This document shows, piece after piece, positions 31,725 through 42,128 of a DNA stretch of 64,000 nt. Both the position numbers and the translations under genes were made by a program. Numbering within the stretch: position 1 is the stretch's first letter; every line of letters starts with the position of its first letter. Source of the stretch: Cordylochernes scorpioides (taxonomy: Eukaryota; Arthropoda; Arachnida; Pseudoscorpiones; Chernetidae); NCBI GenBank assembly GCA_030710605.1, contig CP092863.1, positions 117,225,072 to 117,289,071 on the forward strand, in the 5' to 3' direction. The notes beneath the pieces were generated by a model that had not been told where the DNA came from, searched no databases, and was given only the letters and a program-made list of their open reading frames with translations.

Positions 31725-31945
31725 ATGTCTTATAATTTTCCAATGGCCCCCGATTCTTACAAAAGTCCAACCCCATCTGCGAGTGCAAGTAACCAAACGG
31801 GGCTCTGGTATATTTGTAAGTGCAAAGTCGAACTGCTTTTCACATGTATAGACATGTGGTGCACTTACAGTAAAAGCAGTTGCCTACCTCTACTCACCAT
31901 GATTATCATGGCCTGTACCACGTGTACTAGGGTTAAGCAAAAAAA
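31725..31945 (+). mobile_element. tRNA-derived SINE, body and tail
   Basis: TCCAATGGCCCCCGATTCTT, AAAAGTCCAACCC, TTTGTAAGTGCAAAGTCGAA and GATTATCATGGCC match 54680-54880. The tRNA-like head is missing; an A-rich tail follows at 31938. Confidence 0.7.
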
Positions 31946-32812
31946 AAAAAATTCTTATACGAGTTTTCGCCTTTTTAAAGCTAAGTAGCTCCTTTGGCCG
32001 CTTTGCAAGAATATTTTTGATAAAATGCCATCCAGAACACTCCACTAAGTAACCTGTAGAACAATGTTTAATTCTTAATTTACAGCCCTTGGTCAAGCAT
32101 CGTAAATTATACTTACAATTGTTTGGTTAACTGTTTGACTCCCTCGTAAATTTGTCCATACCCGGGAAATATGTAAAACTGGCACACGCTTTCTGTGTAT
32201 GTACTAAATTATTGATTTATTTGTTCCTTGATGTGTTGGGTAATTCTCTCTCTTTTGAAATCTCTTCGTAAAAATACGTATTAATAAATCATTAAGAAAA
32301 CTTGTTTCATATTTTATCATTATTTACATATTTCAAACTCTATTTGCATATTATTATTGTATAATTAACATGCAGAACTAAACGCATCCTTTAAATTTCA
32401 CAATTTTATATTATTTTTTTAAATATAAGATTTTGTAATAATTTAAATGTCGCTTTTTAAATAACAAAAATCATTAGTTGAGGAAGTAACCATAATTATA
32501 TATTCTGCAATTTTTTTTTCTGACTTGAGATGGAGATATTAATAAAATGATAACAAGGCAAGATATGGAAATAGTGAAGAAATTTTTGAATTTATCATTT
32601 CATCCGTCCTCATTTTTCTTTTCCTCTTAAAATATTTGGTAAGTCCTTCAAATCCTTTTATCTAAATATCTTATCGTTAAAGCTGAAGGCAGAAAATATG
32701 TTGGAAGATCATATCGAAATTTGATTTTCCAGATATTAGAGGAAAACAGGTGTGCTTGGTATTTGGGAACTATAGTTCTTCTTATTAATATATATAAATA
32801 TACACGTTCATG
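31946..32812. other. AT-rich DNA, nothing recognised
   Basis: Very AT-rich, unique, without coding signal. Confidence 0.4.
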
Positions 32813-33435
32813 GACAAAACTTAAGGAAGTGGAAAGTATTTGATGTCGTCTGTTTTTTCTTAAGGAGACAGAGGCTGTTCACACTTAATATCTTTCAGAG
32901 TTATTGTCTCAATCCCGATATACATGCTAAAAGGTACAACTTCCTTAAGTTTTGTTCATGAGTGTATATTGGTTATCTCGTATGTCTTCAATAAAGGTCA
33001 CTGTAATATCTTTCAGAGTTATTGTCTCAATCCCGATATACATGCTAAAAGGTACAACTTCCTTAAGTTTTGTTCATGAGTGTATATTGGTTATCTCGTA
33101 TGTCTTCAATAAAGGACACTGTAATATCTTTCAGAGTTATTGTCTCAATCCCGATATACATGCTAAAAGGTACAACTTCCTTAAGTTTTGTCATGAGTGT
33201 ATATTGGTTATCTCCTGTGTCTTCAATAACGGTCACTGTAATATCTTTCAGAGTTATTGTCTCAATCCCGAAATACATGCTGAAAGGTACAACTTCCTTA
33301 AGTTTTGTCCATGAGTGTATATTGGTTATCTCGTGTGTCTTCAATAAAGGTCACTGTAATATCTTTCAGAGTTACTGTCTGAATCCCGATATACTTGCTA
33401 AAAGGTACAACTTCCTTAAGTTTTGTTCATGAGTA
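32813..33435 (+). repeat. Tc1-type MITE with about five 118-bp units
   Basis: Left end CACGTTCATGGACAAAAC plus the family interior (GATGTCGTCTG, GGAGACAGAGGCTG) and then tandem 118-bp units to a right end TTTTGTTCATGAGTA. It shows most clearly that the array is an amplified part of the MITE: the part nearest the right terminus is the repeated one. Confidence 0.85.
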
Positions 33436-33852
33436 TACATGTTAATAATCGAGAGGCATATTTTGGATTCTTTTGAAACCTTTTATTTTCGATTAAAGAG
33501 CAGTAGGTTCGACGAAATATCAAAAAGTTATGTATGGATATAAACTGTGCCTAGATTATTAAAAGTGTAGTCTCTATGGATAGTGAGAGAGAGAGATAAC
33601 AATTTATTTCCCCCACGTACACCATTCTATGAACTTTACATGTTACCACGTCTTGTACAAACCATCTACAAAGGTTACATGGTTGTTCTATATGGTGTAA
33701 GATAAACATGTCATGGATAGAATCCTATTAACTGGGGGGTAGCTAGGTTGTGGTTCAAGTTGGAAAAACATGCCGAAACTATGGATATTGTAACAATTAA
33801 ATTTTGGCAATGTATTTATTTTTATATCTATAGACCTTACTACAATGATAAA

Positions 33853-33965
33853 AGTTATGAGAGGGTTTGACTCATCAGTAATAAACACTCTCAGCGGTTC
33901 GCCAAATTAATCTCCACATTATAATTACAGTAAGGTCTGTAGAGATAAAAATAAACACATTGCCA
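33853..33965 (-). ncRNA. Decayed reordered hammerhead-like unit, locus L10
   Basis: Minus strand: GTGGAG, then TTTGGC-GAA-CCGCT (one A lost from GAAA), then TTACTGATGA followed by GTCAAA. Stem II, TTTGGC with GTCAAA, still pairs over six positions through one G-U. Stem III's first strand is missing. The unit end CAGTAAGGTCTGTAGAG is on the plus strand. Confidence 0.45.
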
Positions 33966-34983
33966 AAAATCAATTGTTACAGATTTTATCGATAGATGGC
34001 AATTAAAGTATGGAGAGTGATATTTTCAGGAAGTTATATATAAATGGTGTTGTAGTGGACACAATAAACTGTCTAGATCAACAGCTCAATGGCTATTTCT
34101 GGTAGGTAGGTGGGTGGGAGGGTGACAGAGTAGGTGAGGCAATTCCCACCTGTTGTCCAACTTTAGCAACTCCACGCCCCTGATGCGATGTGGAAAGGCT
34201 TGATGCAACTTCTGGACGAACATCTTCGGTAGCTTATCACCACCCCACTCTCTATCTGGGAGATTGGATTGAATCGTCCCCTTCCGTTAACCTACACCAA
34301 TTTACTGATTTAGAACATCGACTAGAAGAGATAACTGAGATTGTAACCAGGTCTATTTAGAGTAAAAGATTCTCTCTTTTTTGTGTGTGTGTTTTACCCG
34401 ATATGGATGTTGGAGACAGGTTCGATCGTAACATGTATTGGTTCTAAAATTACAAAATATTTTCTCACAATGAGTTTATTTTTATTACAAAACCCTAGCT
34501 TACAAGCGATAATCGCTCTTCAACGGGTTTAATAAAACAATATCGACTCTTTCTTACAAGAAATATTTACAAAAACATACAGCGTGTAGCGTGGATATTT
34601 ACAACTGAAATTTTAAAACTGATATGTAATTTAACAATGTTATGGAATATGTCTATTTACATTTTTAGGGCATCCAGAACCTATAGAATTGATCTGTTGA
34701 TTTCTTCTAAGATATCTAAGGTATTGTGATCTTCCTGTTTATGCTCTCTTTTATATTCATTAGAAATGAAAGATTCTAAGAGTAATCGTTGATATTTGTT
34801 CTTAATATTATTGTAGTGGCATTTGAAAGCTAGCGTTTTGAAATAAAAGGAAACTCATTGTGAATTTTTATTTTATTTTAAAACGTTTTTCATAATTTTA
34901 TCATGAATATATTGGTTGTGAAAAAAAAAACAGTAAAAATGTAAAATTGTACTGGGATAAGGTGGATAAATTAAAAAGTTTTT
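33966..34983. other. No recognised feature
   Basis: 34500-34530 contains AAGCGATAATCGCT, which with its flank weakly resembles a decayed hammerhead stem II region on the minus strand. Otherwise nothing. Confidence 0.35.
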
Positions 34984-35025
34984 ACCACGCTCACGAGGGC
35001 CAACAGCCCGAAACGCGTACGTATT
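34984..35025 (+). ncRNA. Mutated type I hammerhead
   Basis: ACCACG, CTCACGA, GGGC-CAACA-GCCC, GAA, ACGCGT, A, CGTATT. It is a sister of 7350-7391. The invariant G5 is C (CTCACGA instead of CTGACGA) and three stem I pairs are lost, so it is probably inactive. The flank again carries TCTTGATTAATCAAGA. Confidence 0.7.
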
Positions 35026-35181
35026 TAGCTTTTCTTGATTAATCAAGATTTGGTATTTGGCCAAATCTAGAATACTTAAAAATCAACGAATAGTTGATCT
35101 TTATTCCGATAGATGGCGCAAGCCATCGGAAAATTTCAGTTGCACGATAAGGAGATGCCTTTTTCTTAATATATTGTTTGA

Positions 35182-35388
35182 TCTATAAAAGCAAATGTCA
35201 ACTCTCTCGTCAAATTAAACGTCCAAACTAAGCGCCATCTATTGACCGTCGTCTCAAACTAGCGGCCTCGGGTCGGTGACAAAGCCACAACACCAGCTTT
35301 GACAAACTGAGAAGCGTCCACCTGGAAATAGATAGCGTCTAGTTTGGACGTTTAATTTGACGGGAGAGGCGACATTTGCTTTTATAGA
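35182..35388. repeat. Inverted repeat around a retrozyme fragment
   Basis: Arms of 49 bp (35182-35230 and 35340-35388) with a few mismatches, including AAATTAAACGTCCAAACTA and its complement. The spacer holds CACAACACCAGCTTTGACAAA, a minus-strand piece of the retrozyme-like family. The right arm ends about 40 bp before the mariner. Confidence 0.7.
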
Positions 35389-35430
35389 TGAGTTTCCTCC
35401 CGGCAAAAATTCTATCCATATTAGTTGATA

Positions 35431-36757
35431 CGAGGTGTGTTCAAAAGGTATCGCGTATTTTGAATTTTCGCAGGTTACGTATATTCGAATTTCGATCTTT
35501 TTGTGGCTTTATGTTGGTACTCATGTCTCTCACTTATGCCGACAAGCTCGGCCATTTTGAATGTTCACTTAATTGTTGACAGCTGCTTTGCTTGCAGGTG
35601 TTTTGGATCGTCTTCGATTTTTATCTATTTAAAAAAAATGGATCAAAGAACCTGTATCAAATTTTGTGTGAAAAACGAAATTAAGTGCGCGGATGCATTC
35701 CGAATGTTGACTATGGCATACGGAGAAGCTACCTTGGACCGAAGCAACGTTTATCGGTGGTACAAAATGTTCTCAGAAGGCCGAGAAGATGTGAACGACG
35801 AAGAGCGTGCCGGACGCCCGAGCACTTCAACAACAGACGAAAAAATTAATGAAGTGGAGAAAATGATATTGGCCAATCGTCGAATCACCGTTGGAGAAGT
35901 TGCTGAGGACCTAAACATATCGATTGGCTCGTGCCATTCGATTTTTATCAATGATTTGGGCATGAGACGGGTCGCCGCGAAATCCGTACCAAAATTGCTC
36001 AATTGCGACCTAAAACAGCATCGCATGAACATTGCTAATGAGATGTTGGACTCTGTCCGCGACGACCCAAATTTGCTCCAGAGGGTCATAACTGGTGACG
36101 AAGCGTGGGTTTATGGTTATGACGTGGAAACCAAAGCTCAATCATCCCAATGGAAGATGCCGCACGAACCAAGACCGAAAATATCGTGCCAAGTTCGGTC
36201 GAATGTGAAAGTTTTGCTGACAGTTTTCTTCGATTGCAGGGGAGTGGTGCATCATGAGTTCTTGCCACAGCGTAGAACGGTCAATAAGGAATATTACCTG
36301 CAAGTTATGCGCAATTTGCGCGAAGCAATCCGCCAGAAACGCCCGGATTTTTGGAAGAACAAAAATTGGCTTTTGCACCACGATAACGCCTCTGCTCACA
36401 CATCGTTGCTTGTGCGCGACTTTTTGGCCAAAAACAACACACTAATGATGCCGCAGCCACCGTATTCCCCAGATCTGGCCCCCTGTGATTTTTCTTGTTC
36501 CCTAAACTGAAGAGGCCCATGAAAGGACGACGTTACGCTACGCTTGGCGAGATAAAGACGGCATCAAAGGAGGAGCTGAAAAAGATTTTTTTTTTAAAAT
36601 GATTTTTTGAAGTGCTTCGAAGATTGGAAAAACCGTTGGCACAAGTGTATAATATCTCATGGGGATTACTTTGAAGGGGACAAAATAGGTATTCATGAAT
36701 AAATAAATAATTTTTGAAAAAAACGCAAAAGTCGCGATACTCTTTGAACACACATCG
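35431..36757 (+). mobile_element. Mariner element, nearly intact
   Basis: 1327 bp with inverted ends CGAGGTGTGTTCAAAAGGTA and CGATGTGTGTTCAAAGAGTA (read inward, each continuing TCGCG) and TA on both sides. Three mismatches between the ends show some age. It carries the transposase at 35638-36510. Confidence 0.9.
35638..36510 (+). CDS. Mariner transposase, frameshifted near the C-terminus
   Basis: Start chosen at the ATG of MDQRTCIKFC, about 207 bp inside the left end as usual for mariners; the frame is open further upstream but that part lies in the 5' leader. Residues 1-110 form the paired helix-turn-helix DNA-binding region (NVYRWYKMFSEGREDV). The catalytic part has D154 in VITGDEAW, D249 in LLHHDNASAHTS and D284 in PYSPDLAPCDF, spaced as DD34D. 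It would cut and rejoin DNA at TA sites in the nucleus. One base is missing from a T run right after D284, giving a premature stop at 36508-36510. The next frame continues with the expected C-terminal sequence to about 36595, where a second T-run shift occurs. The loss of about 60 residues probably inactivates it. Confidence 0.9.
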   Translation: MDQRTCIKFCVKNEIKCADAFRMLTMAYGEATLDRSNVYRWYKMFSEGREDVNDEERAGRPSTSTTDEKINEVEKMILANRRITVGEVAEDLNISIGSCHSIFINDLGMRRVAAKSVPKLLNCDLKQHRMNIANEMLDSVRDDPNLLQRVITGDEAWVYGYDVETKAQSSQWKMPHEPRPKISCQVRSNVKVLLTVFFDCRGVVHHEFLPQRRTVNKEYYLQVMRNLREAIRQKRPDFWKNKNWLLHHDNASAHTSLLVRDFLAKNNTLMMPQPPYSPDLAPCDFSCSLN

Positions 36758-37331
36758 TATAGCCAAATATATATATATACGGCTACATCTTAACCAATTT
36801 TTTATCCCGTGTGCAGATGCATGATCCTTCGCATGTATTTTAGGGAATCGTGTAGTATATAAGATAGGTTTCAGAAATAATCATTCCCCTGAGGAGAAAG
36901 TCACTGAAGCGTCTGGAACTAAATTTAAAAAAATGTGATTGTAATGTAGCTATATCTCTTCCCAAACAAACTTCTAACAAACAAATGCTCTATAAAAAAT
37001 GTGTTCAGAGTTTTTTTATGTTGCCAAGTCGATGCTTAATATCAGCTAGATACTTCCTGGATCGCGTGTTTAGTTGTTGTTAGTTCTATAGAAAAATTAC
37101 GATTATAAGCTGCCTTGAATTTGATGTATTTTTCTAGAAATTTTAAAGGTAATGTAATCACTCAAAACTGAGAGAGAGAGAATATTTATTTAATATTCTT
37201 CTATATACATTCAAATGCTTGGTTACAAAACCTGATAAATTGCAGATATTCCAAATGAAATATTTCACTATTCTGCAACAATATATTATTTTCCTGAGGA
37301 TAAAGGTTGCCTGGCCGACATTCATATATTT
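36758..37331. other. No recognised feature
   Basis: 36884-36930 has CCCTGAGGAGAAAGTCAC and GCGTCTGGAAC, faintly like PLE-associated hammerhead flanks, but no complete core. Confidence 0.35.
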
Positions 37332-37505
37332 GTGAAAAATAGACACTTCGGCCAGTTAGAGTTTTTTTTTATTTTTTTACGCCGAACAATTTTTAACGCC
37401 TTGACAAATGCTTTATTTTTATATTTCTCCTGACGAAGGCAAAAGTTTTTGGCGAAATGCTGAGAAAATAAAAAACTCTAACTGGCCGAAGTGTCTATTT
37501 TTCAC
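37332..37505. mobile_element. Fold-back element carrying a decayed hammerhead
   Basis: Inverted ends of about 40 bp start GTGAAAAATAGACACTTCGG. Inside, on the plus strand, CTC-CTGACGA (37430-37436), a stem II GC-AAAA/TTTT-GC, and GAA (37454-37456) follow the ordinary order. The next bases ATGCTG put G at the cleavage position, where G is not accepted. Related to the core at 29353-29412. Confidence 0.65.
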
Positions 37506-37665
37506 AGAAAAATAAAAAATATTATTTATTAAACCTAAAGATAGCAAATTTTCGATAGAGAGAGAGAATATTAAGAACTTTTCTCTGAACCTTTTTTTCT
37601 CCTTACTAGTCTTTCTTTAAAAAGGAACGTAAAAGATAATTTTCTCTCTAAAATCAAAACCTTGC

Positions 37666-37875
37666 TGATCTGTGATATATTATTACTCTACTCTGTATTA
37701 TTGATCATCATCTTGTAAACAACAATATACGTATAATCGAATTGTAAAAAGAATAAAATAATTATAGTAGCTTAAAAATAGTGTATCTTTCATTTATCTA
37801 TATATATATATAAAGTGCAATTTCTTACAAAATAATTTTCACCATTAATATTTAACAATTAATAGAAACGTATCA
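37666..37875 (+). repeat. 5' LTR of Mag-like element
   Basis: Begins TGATCTGTGATATATT and ends AAACGTATCA (TG...CA). TATATATATATAAAG at 37801-37815 is the likely TATA box. Confidence 0.93.
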
Positions 37876-37901
37876 AATGGCGACGAAGAATTAACGTAAG
37901 T

Positions 37902-40900
37902 ATGGCCACCACTAATTTAAATTATCCAAGGTTTCGTGAAGGTGAAGATCTAAATTGTTATTTGGAACAATTAGAAGAATGTTTTAAATTGAACAAAACA
38001 TTAGAAGCAGACAAAGTATCTGTGTTATTAACGTCTATTGATGTTAATGTTTATAAGACTTTGCGCGATTTGTTGGTACCCAGAAGGCCAAGTGACCTTA
38101 AATATAAAGATTTAGTAGAGGTTTTAACCAACCATTTATATCCAATAAAAAATAAGCACTATGAAAGATATTTATTTCACAAGATTGTACAAAAAGAAAG
38201 TGAGCCTGTGGGAAAATTTGTTTTGAGGCTTAAATCTCAGGCAGACAAGTGCAAATTTACTGACATAAATGAAAATTTGTGTGATCAATTTGTAAGTGGT
38301 TGCTTCGATGAAGCTACGCTTAAAAGGCTGCTAAGTGAACCTTTTTTAACGTTTGATAGTGCAATAAATATTGCAAATTCTGTAGAGGCAGCGAAGTCAC
38401 AAGTAAATTTGATGAAAAATCCTGGTCATGATATTGATAAGTTGAAAGCCAGATCTAAAAATTTTAAATTCCCATGTAAATACAATAATCCTTGCAAAAT
38501 TTGTGGAAAGTCCAACCACGATACGAAGTTATGCAAATTTAAAAATGCTCAATGTTATATTTGCAATAAGAAAGGGCACATTGCTCCAGTATGTTGGAAT
38601 AAAAAATCGGCCCAAAATTCTGGAATGAATAAACCCAATCTGAATAAATTGAATACTATTCAGTGCAACACATTAGAAAACGCACCAAAAATATTGGTAA
38701 ATGTTCAAATTGAAGATGCAGATACTATAATGGAGGTTGACACTGGTGCAGACGTGTCTGTAGTTTCAAAGAAATTTTTTCTTACAAATCTCAAAAATGT
38801 CACTCTAGAGAAATACAGTGGACATTTGAAAAGTTTTTCAGGAAATATGATACCAGTTTTTGGAAAATGCTTGGTAAATGTTAGTTACAAAAACTATCAG
38901 GAAAAACTACCCCTAATTGTGACAGGCCAGTTTAATAACCAAACGCCGCTACTGGGCAGAAATTGGATAAGAATTTTAAAAACTGATTGGCCCAATTGCG
39001 TTTTTGATATCTGTAATAATATAAATGTAATTTCAAATTTAGAACTGTTTTTAGAAGTATATAAGAGAGTATTTGAAAATAAAGATTTACCAATTCAGGG
39101 CATTAAAGGTTCAATATCATTGAGGCCAAATGCTAAGCCCAAATTTTTTAAATTTAGACCAGTACCCTTTTCCATTAAAGAGAAGATAGACAAAGAACTA
39201 GACAGACTTGAAAAAAGTCAAATAATTGAAAAGGTTAATGCTAGTGATTGGTCTACGCCTTTAGTAACGGTAATAAAGTCAAATGGAGAACTACGTTTGT
39301 GTGGTGATTTTAAAAATACTTTGAATAATTGCATTGAAGATGAGAAATATCCATTACCTACTATAGAAACTATGTTGGGAAATCTAGGAGGAAACAAGAT
39401 TTTTACCAAATTGGATCTCTCCTCCGCATATCATCAAATTGAAATGGATGAAGCATCAAAAAATCTGCTAGTGGTATCTACCCATAGAGGACTTTACCGA
39501 TATAATAGATTGCCTTTTGGCATCAGTCCAGCTTCAGCCATTTTCCAGAGGTGTATGGACAGCCTTTTTCATGATGTTCCCAACACGGTGATATACTTAG
39601 ATGATATTTTCATTGGTTCTAAAGATGAACAAGAACATTACAGAATTTTAAAAATGATCTTCGATAAATTGAAAGAGCTAAATTTCACCCTTAATAAAGA
39701 AAAATGCTTATTTTTAAAAAAAGACATTTGTTTTCTAGGTCATATTATAAATGAAGATGGTGTTAGACCAGATTCAAAGAAATTGGAAGCATTAGAAAGG
39801 TGTAAAAAGCCTTTCGACAAAACATCATTGAAGAGTTTTCTAGGGATGTTGAGCTTCTATTCAAAATACATACCTAATATGTCAACCTTGGCTGGTCCTC
39901 TTTATCAACTCCTAAAGAAGGACAATCGTTGGAAATGGTCTAGCCAATGCGAAAAGGCATTTCTGAATTTGAAGTTAACTCTATTAAATTCCCAGGCGCT
40001 TATTCACTATTCAATGAAGCTTCCATTAACTTTAACCTGTGATGCATCTGCCTATGGCATAAGTGGGGTCTTGTGTCATATTGTGGAAGGGGAAGAGAAG
40101 CCAATCACCTTTGTTTCCAGAACATTGTCAAGTGCAGAAGTCAAATATTCTCAGACTGAGAAAGAAGCACTTGCTATTGTGTTTGCAACTTCCAAACTGA
40201 GACAATACTTGTTTGGGAGAAAATTTGTGTTAAAGAGTGATCATAAAGCTTTAACGACTGTTTTTGGAAACAAAAGACTTCTTCCGCCTTTAATTGCAAA
40301 TCGCTTGCATAGGTGGGCTTTAGAGTTGTCAAATTTCGATTTCGATATTAGATATACAAATAAAGATACCATGCTCTGTGCGGATGCATTTTCAAGACTT
40401 CCACTTGAGGAAATAAATTCAAGGGAAGACAACATTGATTTGGTGACACATGATATATCATTTTTAAATGTAACTCCATTGGACCACCTCATTATTGAAG
40501 AAGAAACCAATAAAGATCCGGTTTTAAATAAGCTCAAGGAATATCTATTAGAAGACCCTCAGTTAGCAAAAAAGGATGAAACAATGAAACCATTCCTTTC
40601 AAAATTGGAAAATTTTTCTGTACTGCAGGGATGCATTTTTGTTGATTCTAGGGCAGTGATTCCAAGAACCTGTCAAGATCAAATGTTGAAGTTACTTCAT
40701 CAAAGTCATATAGGAATCAATCGCATGAAATCTCTAGCCAGATCTTCGGTTTGGTGGCCAAAAATGGATAGTCAAATTGAAGAGTTTGTGAAGGAATGTT
40801 CTCCCTGTATGCATCATCAGACAGCTCCTCCCGCTGAGAACACACCTTGGCCCAGGACTAACCAACCGTGGCAGCGAGTTCATGTTGACCATTTCTATTT

Positions 40901-41726
40901 CAGAGGTGATTGTTATTTATTAGTAGTATATGCAAATTCAAATTGGATTGAAGTATTTCCAGTTAGAGGTACTACTTCGCAAGAAAATATTAAGCTTCTA
41001 CGGGAGTGTTTCGCCAGGTATGGATTACCGCAATGCTTAGTGTCTGACAATGGCCCCCCCTTCAATTCGATTGAATTTAAGGAGTTCTTACGGAAAAATA
41101 ATGTATACCACTTAACCTCGCCAGCATATAATCCCTCGTCTAACGGAATTGCTGAAGTTTCGGTAAGAATAATTAAAAAATCTCTGGAAAAGTCGTTGGA
41201 AGAATCTCCAAACTCAAATATGGACTGTATTTTACAAAATGTTCTGTTTAATTATAGAAATACGCCTACCTCTTTAGATAAGCCTCCTGTAGAACGTCTC
41301 CTAAGTTATGTGCCTAGAACATTTGTAAATTGCTTGAACTCTGAATTTATCCAGAAGACTTTTGGGAGAAATGAGTGTGGAAGGCGACATTTTCAAGTTG
41401 GAGATAAAGTGCTGTTTACAAGAGTAATACAAAATAGGCGCAAATGGTTCAAGGCCCAGGTGATACGACGACTAGGTTACAATGTTTATCTAGTAAAGAA
41501 CCTAAAAGGCACATTTAAAGTGCATGTCAATCAGATGAGGACAGGTTCAGATACCAAATATGCTGAAGATTCTGATTGGACCTTGGACAACGCTGGAGCA
41601 GGACCTCACCGACTGGAACAAGACCCTCAAATTTCCACGTCACCTCCACCTAGGAGATCTACCCGACCTCGATGCCCTCCTTGCCGGTTTTCTCCAACTA
41701 TGAACAATATAAGGAAGGAGGAATGA
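37902..41726 (+). CDS. Gag-Pol polyprotein of a Mag-like Ty3/gypsy element
   Basis: One frame of 1274 codons joins Gag and Pol without frameshift. Residues 1-190 are Gag-like. Two CCHC zinc knuckles follow (from C198 and C217). The aspartic protease has D280-T-G. Reverse transcriptase has YLDD at 565-568, and RNase H has CDAS at about 713-716. Integrase has the HHCC finger (H933 to the CSPC pair), and the catalytic residues D996, D1049 and E1085 with 35 residues between the last two. KSLARSSVWWPKMD before the second cysteine pair is typical of the Mag / K02A2.6-like lineage. Start chosen at ATG 37902, 26 bp after the LTR. The stop TGA is the first three bases of the 3' LTR. Products would build particles, copy the RNA and integrate it. 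No env. All catalytic residues are present. Confidence 0.95.
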   Translation: MATTNLNYPRFREGEDLNCYLEQLEECFKLNKTLEADKVSVLLTSIDVNVYKTLRDLLVPRRPSDLKYKDLVEVLTNHLYPIKNKHYERYLFHKIVQKESEPVGKFVLRLKSQADKCKFTDINENLCDQFVSGCFDEATLKRLLSEPFLTFDSAINIANSVEAAKSQVNLMKNPGHDIDKLKARSKNFKFPCKYNNPCKICGKSNHDTKLCKFKNAQCYICNKKGHIAPVCWNKKSAQNSGMNKPNLNKLNTIQCNTLENAPKILVNVQIEDADTIMEVDTGADVSVVSKKFFLTNLKNVTLEKYSGHLKSFSGNMIPVFGKCLVNVSYKNYQEKLPLIVTGQFNNQTPLLGRNWIRILKTDWPNCVFDICNNINVISNLELFLEVYKRVFENKDLPIQGIKGSISLRPNAKPKFFKFRPVPFSIKEKIDKELDRLEKSQIIEKVNASDWSTPLVTVIKSNGELRLCGDFKNTLNNCIEDEKYPLPTIETMLGNLGGNKIFTKLDLSSAYHQIEMDEASKNLLVVSTHRGLYRYNRLPFGISPASAIFQRCMDSLFHDVPNTVIYLDDIFIGSKDEQEHYRILKMIFDKLKELNFTLNKEKCLFLKKDICFLGHIINEDGVRPDSKKLEALERCKKPFDKTSLKSFLGMLSFYSKYIPNMSTLAGPLYQLLKKDNRWKWSSQCEKAFLNLKLTLLNSQALIHYSMKLPLTLTCDASAYGISGVLCHIVEGEEKPITFVSRTLSSAEVKYSQTEKEALAIVFATSKLRQYLFGRKFVLKSDHKALTTVFGNKRLLPPLIANRLHRWALELSNFDFDIRYTNKDTMLCADAFSRLPLEEINSREDNIDLVTHDISFLNVTPLDHLIIEEETNKDPVLNKLKEYLLEDPQLAKKDETMKPFLSKLENFSVLQGCIFVDSRAVIPRTCQDQMLKLLHQSHIGINRMKSLARSSVWWPKMDSQIEEFVKECSPCMHHQTAPPAENTPWPRTNQPWQRVHVDHFYFRGDCYLLVVYANSNWIEVFPVRGTTSQENIKLLRECFARYGLPQCLVSDNGPPFNSIEFKEFLRKNNVYHLTSPAYNPSSNGIAEVSVRIIKKSLEKSLEESPNSNMDCILQNVLFNYRNTPTSLDKPPVERLLSYVPRTFVNCLNSEFIQKTFGRNECGRRHFQVGDKVLFTRVIQNRRKWFKAQVIRRLGYNVYLVKNLKGTFKVHVNQMRTGSDTKYAEDSDWTLDNAGAGPHRLEQDPQISTSPPPRRSTRPRCPPCRFSPTMNNIRKEE

Positions 41727-41933
41727 TCTGTGATATATTATTACTCTACTCTGTATTATTGATCATCATCTTGTAAACAACAATATACGTATAATCGAAT
41801 TGTAAAAAGAATAAAATAATTATAGTAGCTTAAAAATAGTGTATCTTTCATTTATCTATATATATATATAAAGTGCAATTTCTTACAAAATAATTTTCAC
41901 CATTAATATTTAACAATTAATAGAAACGTATCA
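41724..41933 (+). repeat. 3' LTR of Mag-like element
   Basis: Same 210 bp as the 5' LTR. Its first three bases serve as the gag-pol stop codon. Confidence 0.93.
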
Positions 41934-41997
41934 CTTGCCATCTTTATTTTTATAATATAATAAAGTAACTTTGTTGCTAGTTAGTGTGTGAAATATA

Positions 41998-42128
41998 CAC
42001 TCATGGACAAAACTCACACTTGGTCGTGTATCTTCAATAAAGGTCACTGTAATATATTTCAGAGTTATTGTCTCAATTCCGATATACATGCTAAAAGGTA
42101 CAACTTCTTCAAGTTTTGTCGATGAGCG
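41998..42128 (+). mobile_element. Tc1-type MITE, single reduced unit
   Basis: CACTCATGGACAAAACTC at the left and TTTTGTCGATGAGCG at the right, both beside TA. Interior CAATAAAGGTCACTGTAATA matches the 118-bp unit. Confidence 0.7.

Larger units (their letters stand above)
37661..41938 (+). mobile_element. Complete Mag-like Ty3/gypsy retrotransposon
   Basis: LTRs 37666-37875 and 41724-41933, both 210 bp and identical by eye. The flanking CTTGC at 37661-37665 and 41934-41938 is a 5-bp target duplication. The leader begins AATGGCGACGAAGAATTAAC, a TGG-type primer-binding site two bases after the LTR; I cannot name the tRNA. The polypurine tract AAGGAAGGAGGAA abuts the 3' LTR. With matching LTRs and one intact frame this is a young, possibly active copy. 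Confidence 0.95.

Noticed and set aside
36884..36930. Hammerhead at CCCTGAGGAGAAAG
   Set aside because: CTGAGGA fits CTGANGA, but no GAAA, stem II or stem III follows in a workable arrangement.
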